Positions 5,652 to 12,397 of a stretch of 14,304 bases of DNA are shown here, in pieces; position 1 is the stretch's first letter, and the number at the start of each line of letters is the position of its first letter. This DNA is from JBEAOO01 sp041164825 (GTDB lineage: Bacteria; Pseudomonadota; Gammaproteobacteria; Burkholderiales; Burkholderiaceae_C), in contig JBEAOO010000139.1 in the NCBI GenBank assembly GCA_041164825.1, positions 1 through 14,304 of the forward strand. Reading direction: 5' to 3'. The notes under the pieces are model-generated. The model saw only the letters and a list, made by a program, of their open reading frames with translations, was not told where the DNA came from and did not search any database. The translations under genes and the position numbers were made by a program.

Positions 5652-6380
5652 TCAGGGGGCGCGTTTGGCCCGGGCGCGCGCCAGCGCGGCTTCGATCACC
5701 GCGCGCTTGTTGGCGAGCACCTCGGGATCGGCGTGGCGCGAGGCCGCAGGCAGGTCGGCGAGCTTGGTTTCGGCCTTGCGGATCAGGCGGTCTTCGTTGT
5801 CGGTGTGGGCGCGCGCCAGGCGGAACTGGTGAAACGCGTAACGCTCGCGCGCCTCATCGGCCTGCGGCTGCGACCACGCGGCCCAGCCCGTGGCCGCGCC
5901 CGCGGGGGAGGGCAGCATGTCGATGCAATCGACCGGGCACACCGGCAGGCAGAGCTCGCAGCCGGTGCAGGCGGCATCGATCACGGTGTGCATGTGCTTG
6001 TTGGCGCCGACGATGGCGTCGGTGGGGCAGGCGGCCAGGCAGAGCGTGCAGCCGATGCACCAGGCCTCGTCGATGCGCGCCAGCAAGCGCGGCCCGGCCA
6101 CGCCGTGCACGGGGTTGAGCGGCACCACCGGCCGGCCGGTGAGCGCGGCCAAGCGGGCCACGCCTTCTTCGCCACCAGGCGGGCACTGGTTGATCTGGGC
6201 GTCCCCCGCAGCGACGGCCTGCGCGTAGGCGGCGCAGTCCGGGTAGCCGCAACGTGTGCACTGGGTTTGCGGCAGCGCGGCGTTGATCGCTCGGGCCAGG
6301 TCGGGTGCGGCAAGGGGCGCGGCTTGGCGCGCAGTGTCGGGAGCAGCGTCACGAGCAGGGTAGGGCGGCAGGGAAGTCAC
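5652..6380 (-). CDS. rsxB: RsxB/RnfB-like electron transport protein without membrane anchor
   Basis: With the GTG start at 6380-6378 the protein has 242 residues (VTSLPPYPARDAAPD...). It shows the RnfB N-terminal 4Fe-4S motif, C41, C44, C49 and C66 (CTRCGYPDC...QCPPGG), then two ferredoxin-type clusters: C108-x2-C-x2-C-x3-C118 and C138-x2-C-x2-C-x3-C148. A charged C-terminal helix of about 70 residues follows (RLIRKAETKLADLP). The N-terminal membrane helix of E. coli RsxB is absent, so the protein should be soluble. No other rnf/rsx genes lie nearby; nth follows. The open frame extends to 6542, but that would overlap the phaZ gene and a hairpin, and adds only low-complexity sequence, so it is rejected. 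The role is electron transfer, partner unknown. Confidence 0.85.
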   Translation of the reverse strand: MTSLPPYPARDAAPDTARQAAPLAAPDLARAINAALPQTQCTRCGYPDCAAYAQAVAAGDAQINQCPPGGEEGVARLAALTGRPVVPLNPVHGVAGPRLLARIDEAWCIGCTLCLAACPTDAIVGANKHMHTVIDAACTGCELCLPVCPVDCIDMLPSPAGAATGWAAWSQPQADEARERYAFHQFRLARAHTDNEDRLIRKAETKLADLPAASRHADPEVLANKRAVIEAALARARAKRAP

Positions 6381-6439
6381 AGTGCAGAGTGTCGCAACAA
6401 AAACGTCGCGGCGGCGCGGCAGGGCCGCCCTCCAACGAC

Positions 6440-6471
6440 AACGGCGCGCCCCGTTGCCGGAGCGCGCCGTT
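6440..6471 (-). terminator. Strong inverted repeat after the PHA depolymerase gene
   Basis: AACGGCGCGC (6440-6449) and GCGCGCCGTT (6462-6471) form a perfect 10-bp stem with a 12-base loop, starting 30 bases past the phaZ stop. On the minus strand no T-run follows (GTCGTTGG), so it is a terminator-like or mRNA-stabilising hairpin rather than a textbook terminator. Confidence 0.45.
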
Positions 6472-6501
6472 GAGAAAGGGCCGTGTGGCCGGCTTGGTCG
6501 C

Positions 6502-7800
6502 TCAGGCAGCCTTGCGTTTGGCGGCCGCGCGCGGTGCGGCAAGCTTCACTTGGGCCTGGGCTTGTTGGTGCTTGGCAATGAAGTCGCGCACCTGCGGGTA
6601 AGCCATCTCGCGCCAGCGGCGGCCCGAGAAGATGCCGTAGTGGCCCGCGCCAACCACGTCGTAGTGGAACTGGCGATCCTTCGGGATGCCGGTGCACAGG
6701 CCGTGTGCGGCACGGGTTTGGCCGGCACCCGAGATGTCGTCCAACTCGCCTTCCACCGTCAGCAGCGCGGTGGTGGTGATGTCTTGCGGGCGCACGCGCT
6801 GGCCCGACACATCCCAGGTGCCGTTGACGAGCGCGAAGTCCTGGAACACCACCTTGATGGTTTCGAGGTAGTAGTCGGCCGGCATGTCGAGCACGGCGTT
6901 GTACTCGTCGTAGAACTGGCGGTGCGAATCGATGCTGCCTTCGTCACCACGCACCAGGTCGAGGAAGTAGTCGTAGTGCGAGCTCATGTGGCGATCGGGG
7001 TTCATCGCCACAAAGCCGGTGTGCTGCAAAAAGCCCGGGTAGACCGCGCGGCCCGCACCGGGGAAGTTGACCGGCACGCGATAAATCACGTTGTTCTCGA
7101 ACCACTCGTGCGTCTTGTTCATGGCCAGGTTGTTGACGGCCGTCGGGCTCTTGCGAGCGTCGATGGGGCCGCCCATCATGGTCATGGTGCGCGGCGTCAC
7201 TTCGCCCGCGGAGGCCATCAGCGCGATGGCGCCCAACACCGGCACGGTCGGCTGGCAGACCGAGATCACATTGACCTCGGGGCCGATGTGGCGGATGAAC
7301 TCTTGCACGTAGTGCACGTAGTCGGACAGGTGGAATTCGCCGTCAGCCATGGGCACCATGCGTGCATCGGTCCAGTCGGTCACGTAGACCTTGTGGTCGT
7401 GCAGCAGGGCCTTCACGGTGTCGCGCAGCAGCGTGGAGTGATGGCCCGAGAGCGGCGCCACGACCAGCACGGTGGGCTGGTCTTTGAGCTTGGTGAGCGT
7501 GGGCAGGTGGTCGCTGAAGCGCTTGAAACGCAGCAGGCGGCAAAACGGCTTGGTGATGGGCACCTGCTCTTGCACGGCCACATCGATGCCATCAATCTGC
7601 ACCGAGCGGATGTTGAACTCGGGCTTTTCGTATTCCTTCGAGAGGCGGTGCATCAGGTCCAGGCCGGCGGACACGCGGTCGGCCATGGGCACGTGATGGA
7701 AGGGGGACAGCGGGTGGCTGTAGAGCTTGGAGGACGCGCTGGCGAACTCAGCGAACGGACTCAACAGGGCGCGTTGGGTTTCATACAGCTGGTAAAGCAT
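6502..7800 (-). CDS. phaZ: Intracellular polyhydroxyalkanoate depolymerase
   Basis: A 432-residue protein beginning MLYQLYETQRALLSPFAEFA, typical of the PhaZa1-type intracellular depolymerases of Cupriavidus and relatives. It hydrolyses stored PHB in cytoplasmic granules. The alpha/beta-hydrolase nucleophile is a cysteine, C182, in ISVCQPTVP, as in this family; the acid is in GELDDISG (D354 or D355), and the histidine is H387 in GAGHYGIFSG. There is no signal peptide, which fits an intracellular enzyme. The C-terminus ends in a short Ala/Lys-rich tail (AAPRAAAKRKAA) that might touch granules or DNA; this is speculation. A good ribosome binding site, GAGGAAG, precedes the ATG. The gene has its own upstream region of about 360 bases with a TGC-N3-GCA motif. 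Confidence 0.94.
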   Translation of the reverse strand: MLYQLYETQRALLSPFAEFASASSKLYSHPLSPFHHVPMADRVSAGLDLMHRLSKEYEKPEFNIRSVQIDGIDVAVQEQVPITKPFCRLLRFKRFSDHLPTLTKLKDQPTVLVVAPLSGHHSTLLRDTVKALLHDHKVYVTDWTDARMVPMADGEFHLSDYVHYVQEFIRHIGPEVNVISVCQPTVPVLGAIALMASAGEVTPRTMTMMGGPIDARKSPTAVNNLAMNKTHEWFENNVIYRVPVNFPGAGRAVYPGFLQHTGFVAMNPDRHMSSHYDYFLDLVRGDEGSIDSHRQFYDEYNAVLDMPADYYLETIKVVFQDFALVNGTWDVSGQRVRPQDITTTALLTVEGELDDISGAGQTRAAHGLCTGIPKDRQFHYDVVGAGHYGIFSGRRWREMAYPQVRDFIAKHQQAQAQVKLAAPRAAAKRKAA

Positions 7801-7903
7801 GGTTCTTCCTCAGAGAGACAAGCAGGGCACAGGCAAACGCGCCGGAACACGCCAACCTGGTGGCGCGGAGCCCCCCTTTTTCTTGGGGACTCAGCGCCTG
7901 TTG

Positions 7904-7912
7904 TGCGATGCA
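7904..7912. promoter_or_regulatory. Candidate PhaR-type operator upstream of phaZ
   Basis: TGCGATGCA fits TGC-N3-GCA, the kind of half-symmetric TGC/GCA element reported for PhaR, the repressor of PHA granule genes in several proteobacteria. It lies about 105 bases before the phaZ start. The motif is short and can occur by chance, so this rests mainly on position. Confidence 0.3.
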
Positions 7913-7927
7913 GCATTTTACGGAGTC

Positions 7928-7980
7928 TCACCCCATCATGAGGCTGACACGGGTTCGCGAAAACCCGAAGTGAGGGGTGA
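7928..7980. repeat. Nested inverted repeat
   Basis: An outer pair TCACCCC (7928-7934) / GGGGTGA (7974-7980) encloses an inner hairpin CGGGTT-CGCGAA-AACCCG (7950-7967). There is no T-run on either side, so it is not an obvious terminator. It lies between the aminotransferase terminator and phaZ. Confidence 0.5.
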
Positions 7981-8073
7981 ATGGAACCCTTTCCCGGCGT
8001 TGAATGCACGGCGATCGCGACTTAAGGCCGAATTTCTATCGGTTTTGTGCACGCTCCGTCGGGGTGCAGGCGC

Positions 8074-8099
8074 AAAAAAACCCGGCGCGTGGCCGGGTT
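8074..8099 (-). terminator. Intrinsic terminator of the aminotransferase gene
   Basis: On the minus strand AACCCGGC-CACGC-GCCGGGTT forms a perfect 8-bp GC-rich stem with a five-base loop. It runs directly into a T-tract; the tract's seven Ts are at 8080-8074, two of them paired in the stem. It lies about 60 bases after the aminotransferase stop. Confidence 0.85.
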
Positions 8100-8119
8100 G
8101 GTCGCAGCGAGCCATGCTC

Positions 8120-8163
8120 GAGCCAAGCTCAGGCCAAGCTCAGGCCAAGCTCAGGCCGAGATC
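8120..8163. repeat. 11-base tandem direct repeats
   Basis: Four consecutive 11-base units lie between the aminotransferase stop and its terminator: GAGCCAAGCTC, AGGCCAAGCTC, AGGCCAAGCTC and AGGCCGAGATC. The middle two are identical, and the last runs into the stop codon. Such short arrays often change copy number by slippage. Confidence 0.7.
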
Positions 8164-9367
8164 AGCCGCGCATCACCGTGGCCATGGCCGACACCACGGC
8201 ATCGATGTTGTGGTGGTTGAGGGCGGCCACGCAGATGCGGCCGGAGTCGACACCGTAGATGCCGAACTCATTGCGCAGGCGGGTCATTTGGTCTTTGTTC
8301 AGGCCCGAATAGCTGAACATGCCGTTTTGCGTGGTGATGAAGCTCACGTCTTGCGTCACACCGGCGGCTTGCAGCTTGTCTTGCAGGGCGCGGCGCATGG
8401 CTTTGATGCGCACGCGCATGCCGGCCAGTTCCTCTTCCCACATGGCGCGCAGCGCGGGCGTGCCCAGCACCGAGGCCACCACCTGCGCACCGTGGGTGGG
8501 CGGGTTGGAGTAGTTGGTGCGGATCACGCGCTTGAGCTGGCTCAGCACGCGGCCGGCTTCTTCTTTCGACTCGCAGTACACGCTCAGCGCGCCCACACGC
8601 TCGCCGTAGAGCGAAAAGCTCTTGGAGAAGCTGGTGGAGACGAAGAAATCGAGGCCCGAGGCCATGAACTGGGCGATCACCTGGCCGTCTTCGGCAATGC
8701 CTTCGCCGAAGCCTTGGTAGGCCATGTCGAGGAAGGGCACCAGGTTGCGCGCCTTCAGCACCTCGATCACCTGCGCCCATTGGGCGGGCGTGATGTCGTA
8801 GCCGGTCGGGTTGTGGCAGCAGGCGTGCAGCAGCACGATGGTGCCGGCCGGGGCGGCGCCCAGCGTGGCCAGCATGCCTTCCACGTTCACGCCACGGCGC
8901 TCGGCATCGTAGTAGGGGTAGGTGCCCACGGCAAAGCCAGCGGATTCAAACAGCGCGCGGTGGTTTTCCCAGCTCGGGTCGCTGATCAGCACCTGGGCGC
9001 TGGGGTTCAGGCGCTGCAGAAAGTCGGCACCGATCTTCAGGCCGCCGGTGCCGCCAATGGCTTGCACGGTGGCCACTTGGCCGCCAGTAACGGCCGCGCT
9101 GTCGGCACCAAACACCAGGCCTTGCACGGCCTTGTCGTAGGCGGCAATGCCGTCGATGGGCAGGTAACCGCGCGCCTTGGGGGCTTCGAGCATCAGCTTT
9201 TCAGCGGTGGCCACGCAGGCCAGCAGCGGCAGCTTGCCGTTCTCGTCGTAGTACACGCCCACGCCGAGGTTGACCTTGGCGGGGTTGGTGTCGGCGCCAA
9301 ATTGTTCGTTCAGACCCAAAATGGGGTCGCGCGGGGCCATGTCGACGGCGGCGAAAAGGGAAGCCAT
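8162..9367 (-). CDS. Aromatic amino acid / aspartate aminotransferase (class I, PLP)
   Basis: A 401-residue class I aminotransferase of the AspC/TyrB group, beginning MASLFAAVDMAPRDPILGLNE. It exchanges amino groups between aromatic amino acids or aspartate and 2-oxoglutarate in the cytoplasm, using PLP. Key residues in place: the PLP-binding lysine K249 in STSFSKSFSLYGERVGAL, N186 in CCHNPTG, D214 and Y217 in FLDMAYQGF, and the carboxylate-binding R377 in DSGRICVAA. The IRTNYSNPPTHGA segment holds the other active-site loop. Length is normal. The start has a good ribosome binding site (AAGGAC), and the gene ends in an intrinsic terminator, so it is probably a single-gene transcript divergent from uvrB. 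Whether it prefers tyrosine (TyrB) or aspartate (AspC) cannot be read safely from sequence alone. Confidence 0.9.
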   Translation of the reverse strand: MASLFAAVDMAPRDPILGLNEQFGADTNPAKVNLGVGVYYDENGKLPLLACVATAEKLMLEAPKARGYLPIDGIAAYDKAVQGLVFGADSAAVTGGQVATVQAIGGTGGLKIGADFLQRLNPSAQVLISDPSWENHRALFESAGFAVGTYPYYDAERRGVNVEGMLATLGAAPAGTIVLLHACCHNPTGYDITPAQWAQVIEVLKARNLVPFLDMAYQGFGEGIAEDGQVIAQFMASGLDFFVSTSFSKSFSLYGERVGALSVYCESKEEAGRVLSQLKRVIRTNYSNPPTHGAQVVASVLGTPALRAMWEEELAGMRVRIKAMRRALQDKLQAAGVTQDVSFITTQNGMFSYSGLNKDQMTRLRNEFGIYGVDSGRICVAALNHHNIDAVVSAMATVMRG

Positions 9368-9406
9368 GGGGTGTCCTTGTCAGTGGGGCGAGAGATCGTT
9401 GGGAAA

Positions 9407-9433
9407 GGAAAGCGGAATCCGGTTACGCTTTCC
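9407..9433. promoter_or_regulatory. Inverted repeat in the aminotransferase/uvrB divergent region
   Basis: GGAAAGCG (9407-9414) and CGCTTTCC (9426-9433) are perfect inverted arms with an 11-base spacer. A direct repeat CCGGTT at 9419 and 9432 overlaps it. It sits in the middle of the 116-base gap between two divergent genes, a usual place for an operator. It does not match the LexA box CTGT-N8-ACAG. Confidence 0.4.
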
Positions 9434-9483
9434 GGTTGCTCATCGCATGACGCGCTGAGGACAACCCGAGGATTTTATCCGTC

Positions 9484-11601
9484 ATGGCCGAACCGATCGA
9501 CCTTGTCCCTGCAGACAGCGCAGCGCCCGCCGCCGAGGGTGAGTTCGTCAGCTTTCCCGACTCGCCGTTTCAGCTGTTCCAGCCCTACCCACCGGCGGGC
9601 GATCAGCCGACCGCGATTGCCCAGCTGGTGGAGGGCATTCAGGACGGCCTGACCTACCAAACCCTGCTCGGCGTGACCGGCTCGGGCAAGACCTTCACGA
9701 TGGCCAATGTGATCGCCCAGATGGGCCGGCCCGCCATCGTGTTTGCGCCCAACAAGACGCTGGCGGCGCAGCTGTATGCGGAGTTTCGCGAGTTCTTTCC
9801 GAAGAACGCGGTGGAGTACTTCGTCAGCTACTACGACTACTACCAGCCCGAAGCCTACGTGCCGCAGCGCGACCTGTTCATCGAGAAGGACAGCGCCATC
9901 AACGAGCACATCGAGCAGATGCGCTTGAGCGCCACCAAAAGCCTGCTGGAGCGGCGCGACGTGATCATCGTGGCCAGCGTCTCGGCCATCTACGGCATCG
10001 GCAACCCGGCCGACTACCACCAGATGGTGATGACGCTGCGCGTGGGCGACAAGATGGGCCAGCGCGATGTGATCGCGCAGCTGATTCGCATGCAGTACAC
10101 GCGCAACGACGTGGACTTCAGCCGCGGCGCCTTCCGCGTGCGCGGCGACACCATCGATGTGTTTCCGGCCGAGCACTCTGAGCTGGCGATCCGCATCGAG
10201 CTGTTTGACGACGAGATCGAAACGCTGCAGCTCTTTGACCCGCTCACCGGCCGCATCCGGCAAAAGATCCCGCGCTTCACTGTGTACCCGAGCAGCCACT
10301 ATGTGACGCCGCGCGAGCGCGTGGTGGACGCCATTGCCACCATCAAAGACGAGTTGCGCGAGCGCGTGGCCCAGTTCATCAAGGACGGAAAATTGGTGGA
10401 GGCCCAGCGGCTGGAGCAGCGCACCCGGTTTGACTTGGAGATGATGCAGGAGATCGGCCACTGCAAGGGCATTGAGAACTACACGCGGCATCTGTCGGCC
10501 GCCAAGCCGGGCGACCCGCCGCCCACGCTGGTCGACTACTTGCCGCGCGACGCGCTGATGTTCATGGACGAATCGCACGTGCTGATTGGCCAGTTTGGCG
10601 GCATGTACAACGGCGACCGGGCGCGCAAGACCACGCTGGTGGAATACGGTTTTCGCCTGCCCAGCGCGCTCGACAACCGGCCGCTGAAGTTCGAGGAGTT
10701 CGAGGGCAAGATGCGCCAGGTGGTGTTTGTGTCGGCCACGCCCGCGGCTTATGAGCAAGCGCATGCCGGCCAGGTGGTGGAGCAGGTGGTGCGGCCCACG
10801 GGTTTGGTGGATCCGATTGTGGAAGTGCGTCCCGCCTCCAACCAAGTGGACGATGTGCTGCAGGAGATCCGCATTCGGGTTGAAAAATCGGAGCGCGTGC
10901 TGATCACCACGCTGACCAAGCGCATGGCCGAGCAACTCACCGATTACCTGAGCGAAAACGGTGTGAAAGTGCGTTACCTGCACTCCGACATCGACACCGT
11001 GGAACGGGTTGAGATCTTGCGCGACCTGCGTTTGGGCACGTTTGATGTGCTGGTGGGCATCAACTTGCTGCGCGAGGGCTTGGACATTCCCGAGGTCTCG
11101 CTCGTGGCCATTTTGGACGCCGACAAAGAGGGCTTTTTGCGCGCCGAGCGCAGCCTGATCCAGACCATTGGCCGCGCCGCGCGCAACCTCAACGGCCGGG
11201 CGATTTTGTATGGCGACCGCATCACCGAATCGATGCGCAAAGCCATCGGCGAAACCGACCGCCGCCGCACCAAGCAGGTGGCCCACAACGAGGCCATGGG
11301 CATCACGCCGAAGGCGCTCAACAAGAAGGTGCGAGAGCTGATCGACGGTGTGTACTCCGACAAGCCCGGGCGCGACGACGCCAAGCTCGCGCCCTTGGGC
11401 GCGGACGACGAGGTGTTGTCCGAGAAGGACCTCAGCAAGCGCATCAAGCTGCTTGAGAAGCAAATGCTCGAACACGCGCGCAACCTGGAATTTGAGAAGG
11501 CGGCCCGGGTGCGCGACCAACTCGCCCTGCTGCGGGAAAAAGCCTTTGGTGCGGCTGGAAGCGACAACATCGTGCCGCTGGTGAGCGGCGGGGCGTCGTG
11601 A
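9484..11601 (+). CDS. uvrB: UvrABC excision nuclease subunit UvrB
   Basis: A 705-residue UvrB of normal length. In nucleotide excision repair it is loaded on damaged DNA by UvrA, verifies the lesion and recruits UvrC. Visible parts: an N-terminal extension of about 25 residues (Ala/Glu-rich), Walker A GVTGSGKT (63-70), the beta-hairpin region YYDYYQPEAYVP that is inserted between DNA strands, the DESH Walker B motif (MFMDESHVLIGQFGGMYNGDR), helicase motifs VFVSATP, GINLLREGLDIPEVSLVAILDADKEGFLR and QTIGRAARN, and a C-terminal UVR domain that binds UvrC (LSKRIKLLEKQMLEHARNLEFEKAARVRDQL). A weak purine-rich site lies somewhat far from the ATG. No LexA box was seen upstream. Confidence 0.97.
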   Translation: MAEPIDLVPADSAAPAAEGEFVSFPDSPFQLFQPYPPAGDQPTAIAQLVEGIQDGLTYQTLLGVTGSGKTFTMANVIAQMGRPAIVFAPNKTLAAQLYAEFREFFPKNAVEYFVSYYDYYQPEAYVPQRDLFIEKDSAINEHIEQMRLSATKSLLERRDVIIVASVSAIYGIGNPADYHQMVMTLRVGDKMGQRDVIAQLIRMQYTRNDVDFSRGAFRVRGDTIDVFPAEHSELAIRIELFDDEIETLQLFDPLTGRIRQKIPRFTVYPSSHYVTPRERVVDAIATIKDELRERVAQFIKDGKLVEAQRLEQRTRFDLEMMQEIGHCKGIENYTRHLSAAKPGDPPPTLVDYLPRDALMFMDESHVLIGQFGGMYNGDRARKTTLVEYGFRLPSALDNRPLKFEEFEGKMRQVVFVSATPAAYEQAHAGQVVEQVVRPTGLVDPIVEVRPASNQVDDVLQEIRIRVEKSERVLITTLTKRMAEQLTDYLSENGVKVRYLHSDIDTVERVEILRDLRLGTFDVLVGINLLREGLDIPEVSLVAILDADKEGFLRAERSLIQTIGRAARNLNGRAILYGDRITESMRKAIGETDRRRTKQVAHNEAMGITPKALNKKVRELIDGVYSDKPGRDDAKLAPLGADDEVLSEKDLSKRIKLLEKQMLEHARNLEFEKAARVRDQLALLREKAFGAAGSDNIVPLVSGGAS

Positions 11602-11658
11602 TGAAAGCTGTCAGGGAACTTTCCGGGCAATAGCCCACCGAAACAGTAGGCTTCTGCT

Positions 11659-11683
11659 ATAGTTGAGCAACGCAGTCGGGTTA
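11659..11683 (+). promoter_or_regulatory. IscR type 1 binding site in the isc promoter
   Basis: This 25-base stretch matches the E. coli IscR type 1 consensus at 19 positions by my count, including ATAGTTGA on the left and CAGTCGGGT on the right. It starts inside a TATAGT hexamer (11658-11663) that could be the -10 box, so bound [2Fe-2S]-IscR would block polymerase. It lies 95 bases before the iscR start, as expected for autorepression of the isc operon. No clear -35 hexamer was found. Confidence 0.75.
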
Positions 11684-11777
11684 CGGGTGATCCCTGAGCC
11701 GACAGGCTGCGGAACACAAGCAGGGGCGTTTGGTTCTGTGCTTTGTTCATGCCGATACCGGCGACAGGAGAGTTTCT

Positions 11778-12311
11778 ATGCGTTTGACCACCAAAGGCCG
11801 TTTCGCCGTCACTGCCATGATCGACCTGGCTCTGCGTGAGCACACCGGGCCGGTCGCGCTCGCCGCCATCAGCGGCCGGCAGCAAATCTCGCTCTCGTAC
11901 CTGGAGCAGCTGTTTGGCAAGCTGCGCCGCCACGAGTTGGTGGAGAGCACGCGCGGCCCCGGCGGCGGTTACTCACTCGGCCGCAAGGCCGACGAAATCA
12001 CCGTGGCTGACATCATCGTTGCGGTGGACGAACCCATCGACGCCACCGGTTGCGCCGGCAAAGAAAACTGCATGGGCGACGACACCGGCCGCTGCATGAC
12101 GCACGACCTGTGGAGCAGCCTGAACGCCAAGATGATCGAGTACCTCGACTCCATCTCGCTGCGCAAATTGGTGGACGAGCAACTCGCCAAGGGCGTGTCG
12201 ATCGAGGAGGCGCCCATCAAGCGCGCCATCTCGACCCAGCCCGTGGTCAAGCCCATCAAGATCACCGCGCCGAACTCGGTGTTCGCGCTCGGTAACGCTT
12301 TCTCCAAATAA
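11778..12311 (+). CDS. iscR: Fe-S cluster regulator IscR
   Basis: A 177-residue Rrf2-family regulator starting MRLTTKGRFAVTAMIDLAL. It represses the isc operon when it carries a [2Fe-2S] cluster, so low cluster supply switches the operon on. The winged helix occupies about residues 1-80, including the recognition region QISLSYLEQLFGKLR and the wing STRGPGGGYSLGR. Cluster ligands C92, C98 and C106 with H109 (CAGKENCMGDDTGRCMTH) are present; the last spacing is two residues longer than in E. coli. The C-terminal tail (about 140-177) is longer than needed for the fold and ends NSVFALGNAFSK. The start is chosen at ATG 11778 because AGGAG lies just before it; the frame extends upstream to 11730 without support. 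First gene of the isc cluster. Confidence 0.95.
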   Translation: MRLTTKGRFAVTAMIDLALREHTGPVALAAISGRQQISLSYLEQLFGKLRRHELVESTRGPGGGYSLGRKADEITVADIIVAVDEPIDATGCAGKENCMGDDTGRCMTHDLWSSLNAKMIEYLDSISLRKLVDEQLAKGVSIEEAPIKRAISTQPVVKPIKITAPNSVFALGNAFSK

Positions 12312-12326
12312 AAACGCTTGGTGCGG

Positions 12327-12353
12327 GCCCCCGCGAACGGTTCGCGGCTGGGC
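12327..12353 (+). promoter_or_regulatory. Stable hairpin between iscR and iscS
   Basis: CCGCGAA-CGG-TTCGCGG (12331-12347) is a perfect 7-bp stem with a three-base loop, extended after a small bulge by GCCC/GGGC. It begins 15 bases after the iscR stop and has no T-run. It may protect the iscR part of the mRNA or reduce transcription into iscS, as intergenic structure does in E. coli isc mRNA. Confidence 0.5.
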
Positions 12354-12397
12354 TGCGCCATTGACCACACACTCGTCAGTTTTGTTGTTGACCCGCC

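Larger units (their letters stand above)
7801..8161. other. Intergenic region upstream of phaZ
   Basis: This 361-base gap holds, from right to left in the transcription direction: short 11-base tandem repeats, the aminotransferase terminator (8074-8099), a nested inverted repeat (7928-7980), a TGC-N3-GCA motif (7904-7912), a GAG-CCCC/GGGG-CTC hairpin around 7868-7892 and the phaZ ribosome binding site. No gene was found in it. Confidence 0.5.

Noticed and set aside
4295..6118. 607-residue plus-strand open frame across zapA, nth and rsxB
   Set aside because: It crosses four well-supported minus-strand genes; composition is that of a reverse-strand shadow.
6381..6542. Longer start for the RsxB-like protein
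   Set aside because: It would overlap the end of phaZ and the 10-bp hairpin, and adds only Arg/Pro-rich sequence before the conserved region.
9368..9483. LexA/SOS box upstream of uvrB
   Set aside because: No CTGT-N8-ACAG or near match was found in the 116-base gap.
9475..11520. 681-residue open frame opposite uvrB
   Set aside because: It is antisense to a full, intact UvrB, with His/Val/Leu-rich low-complexity translation and no recognisable motif.
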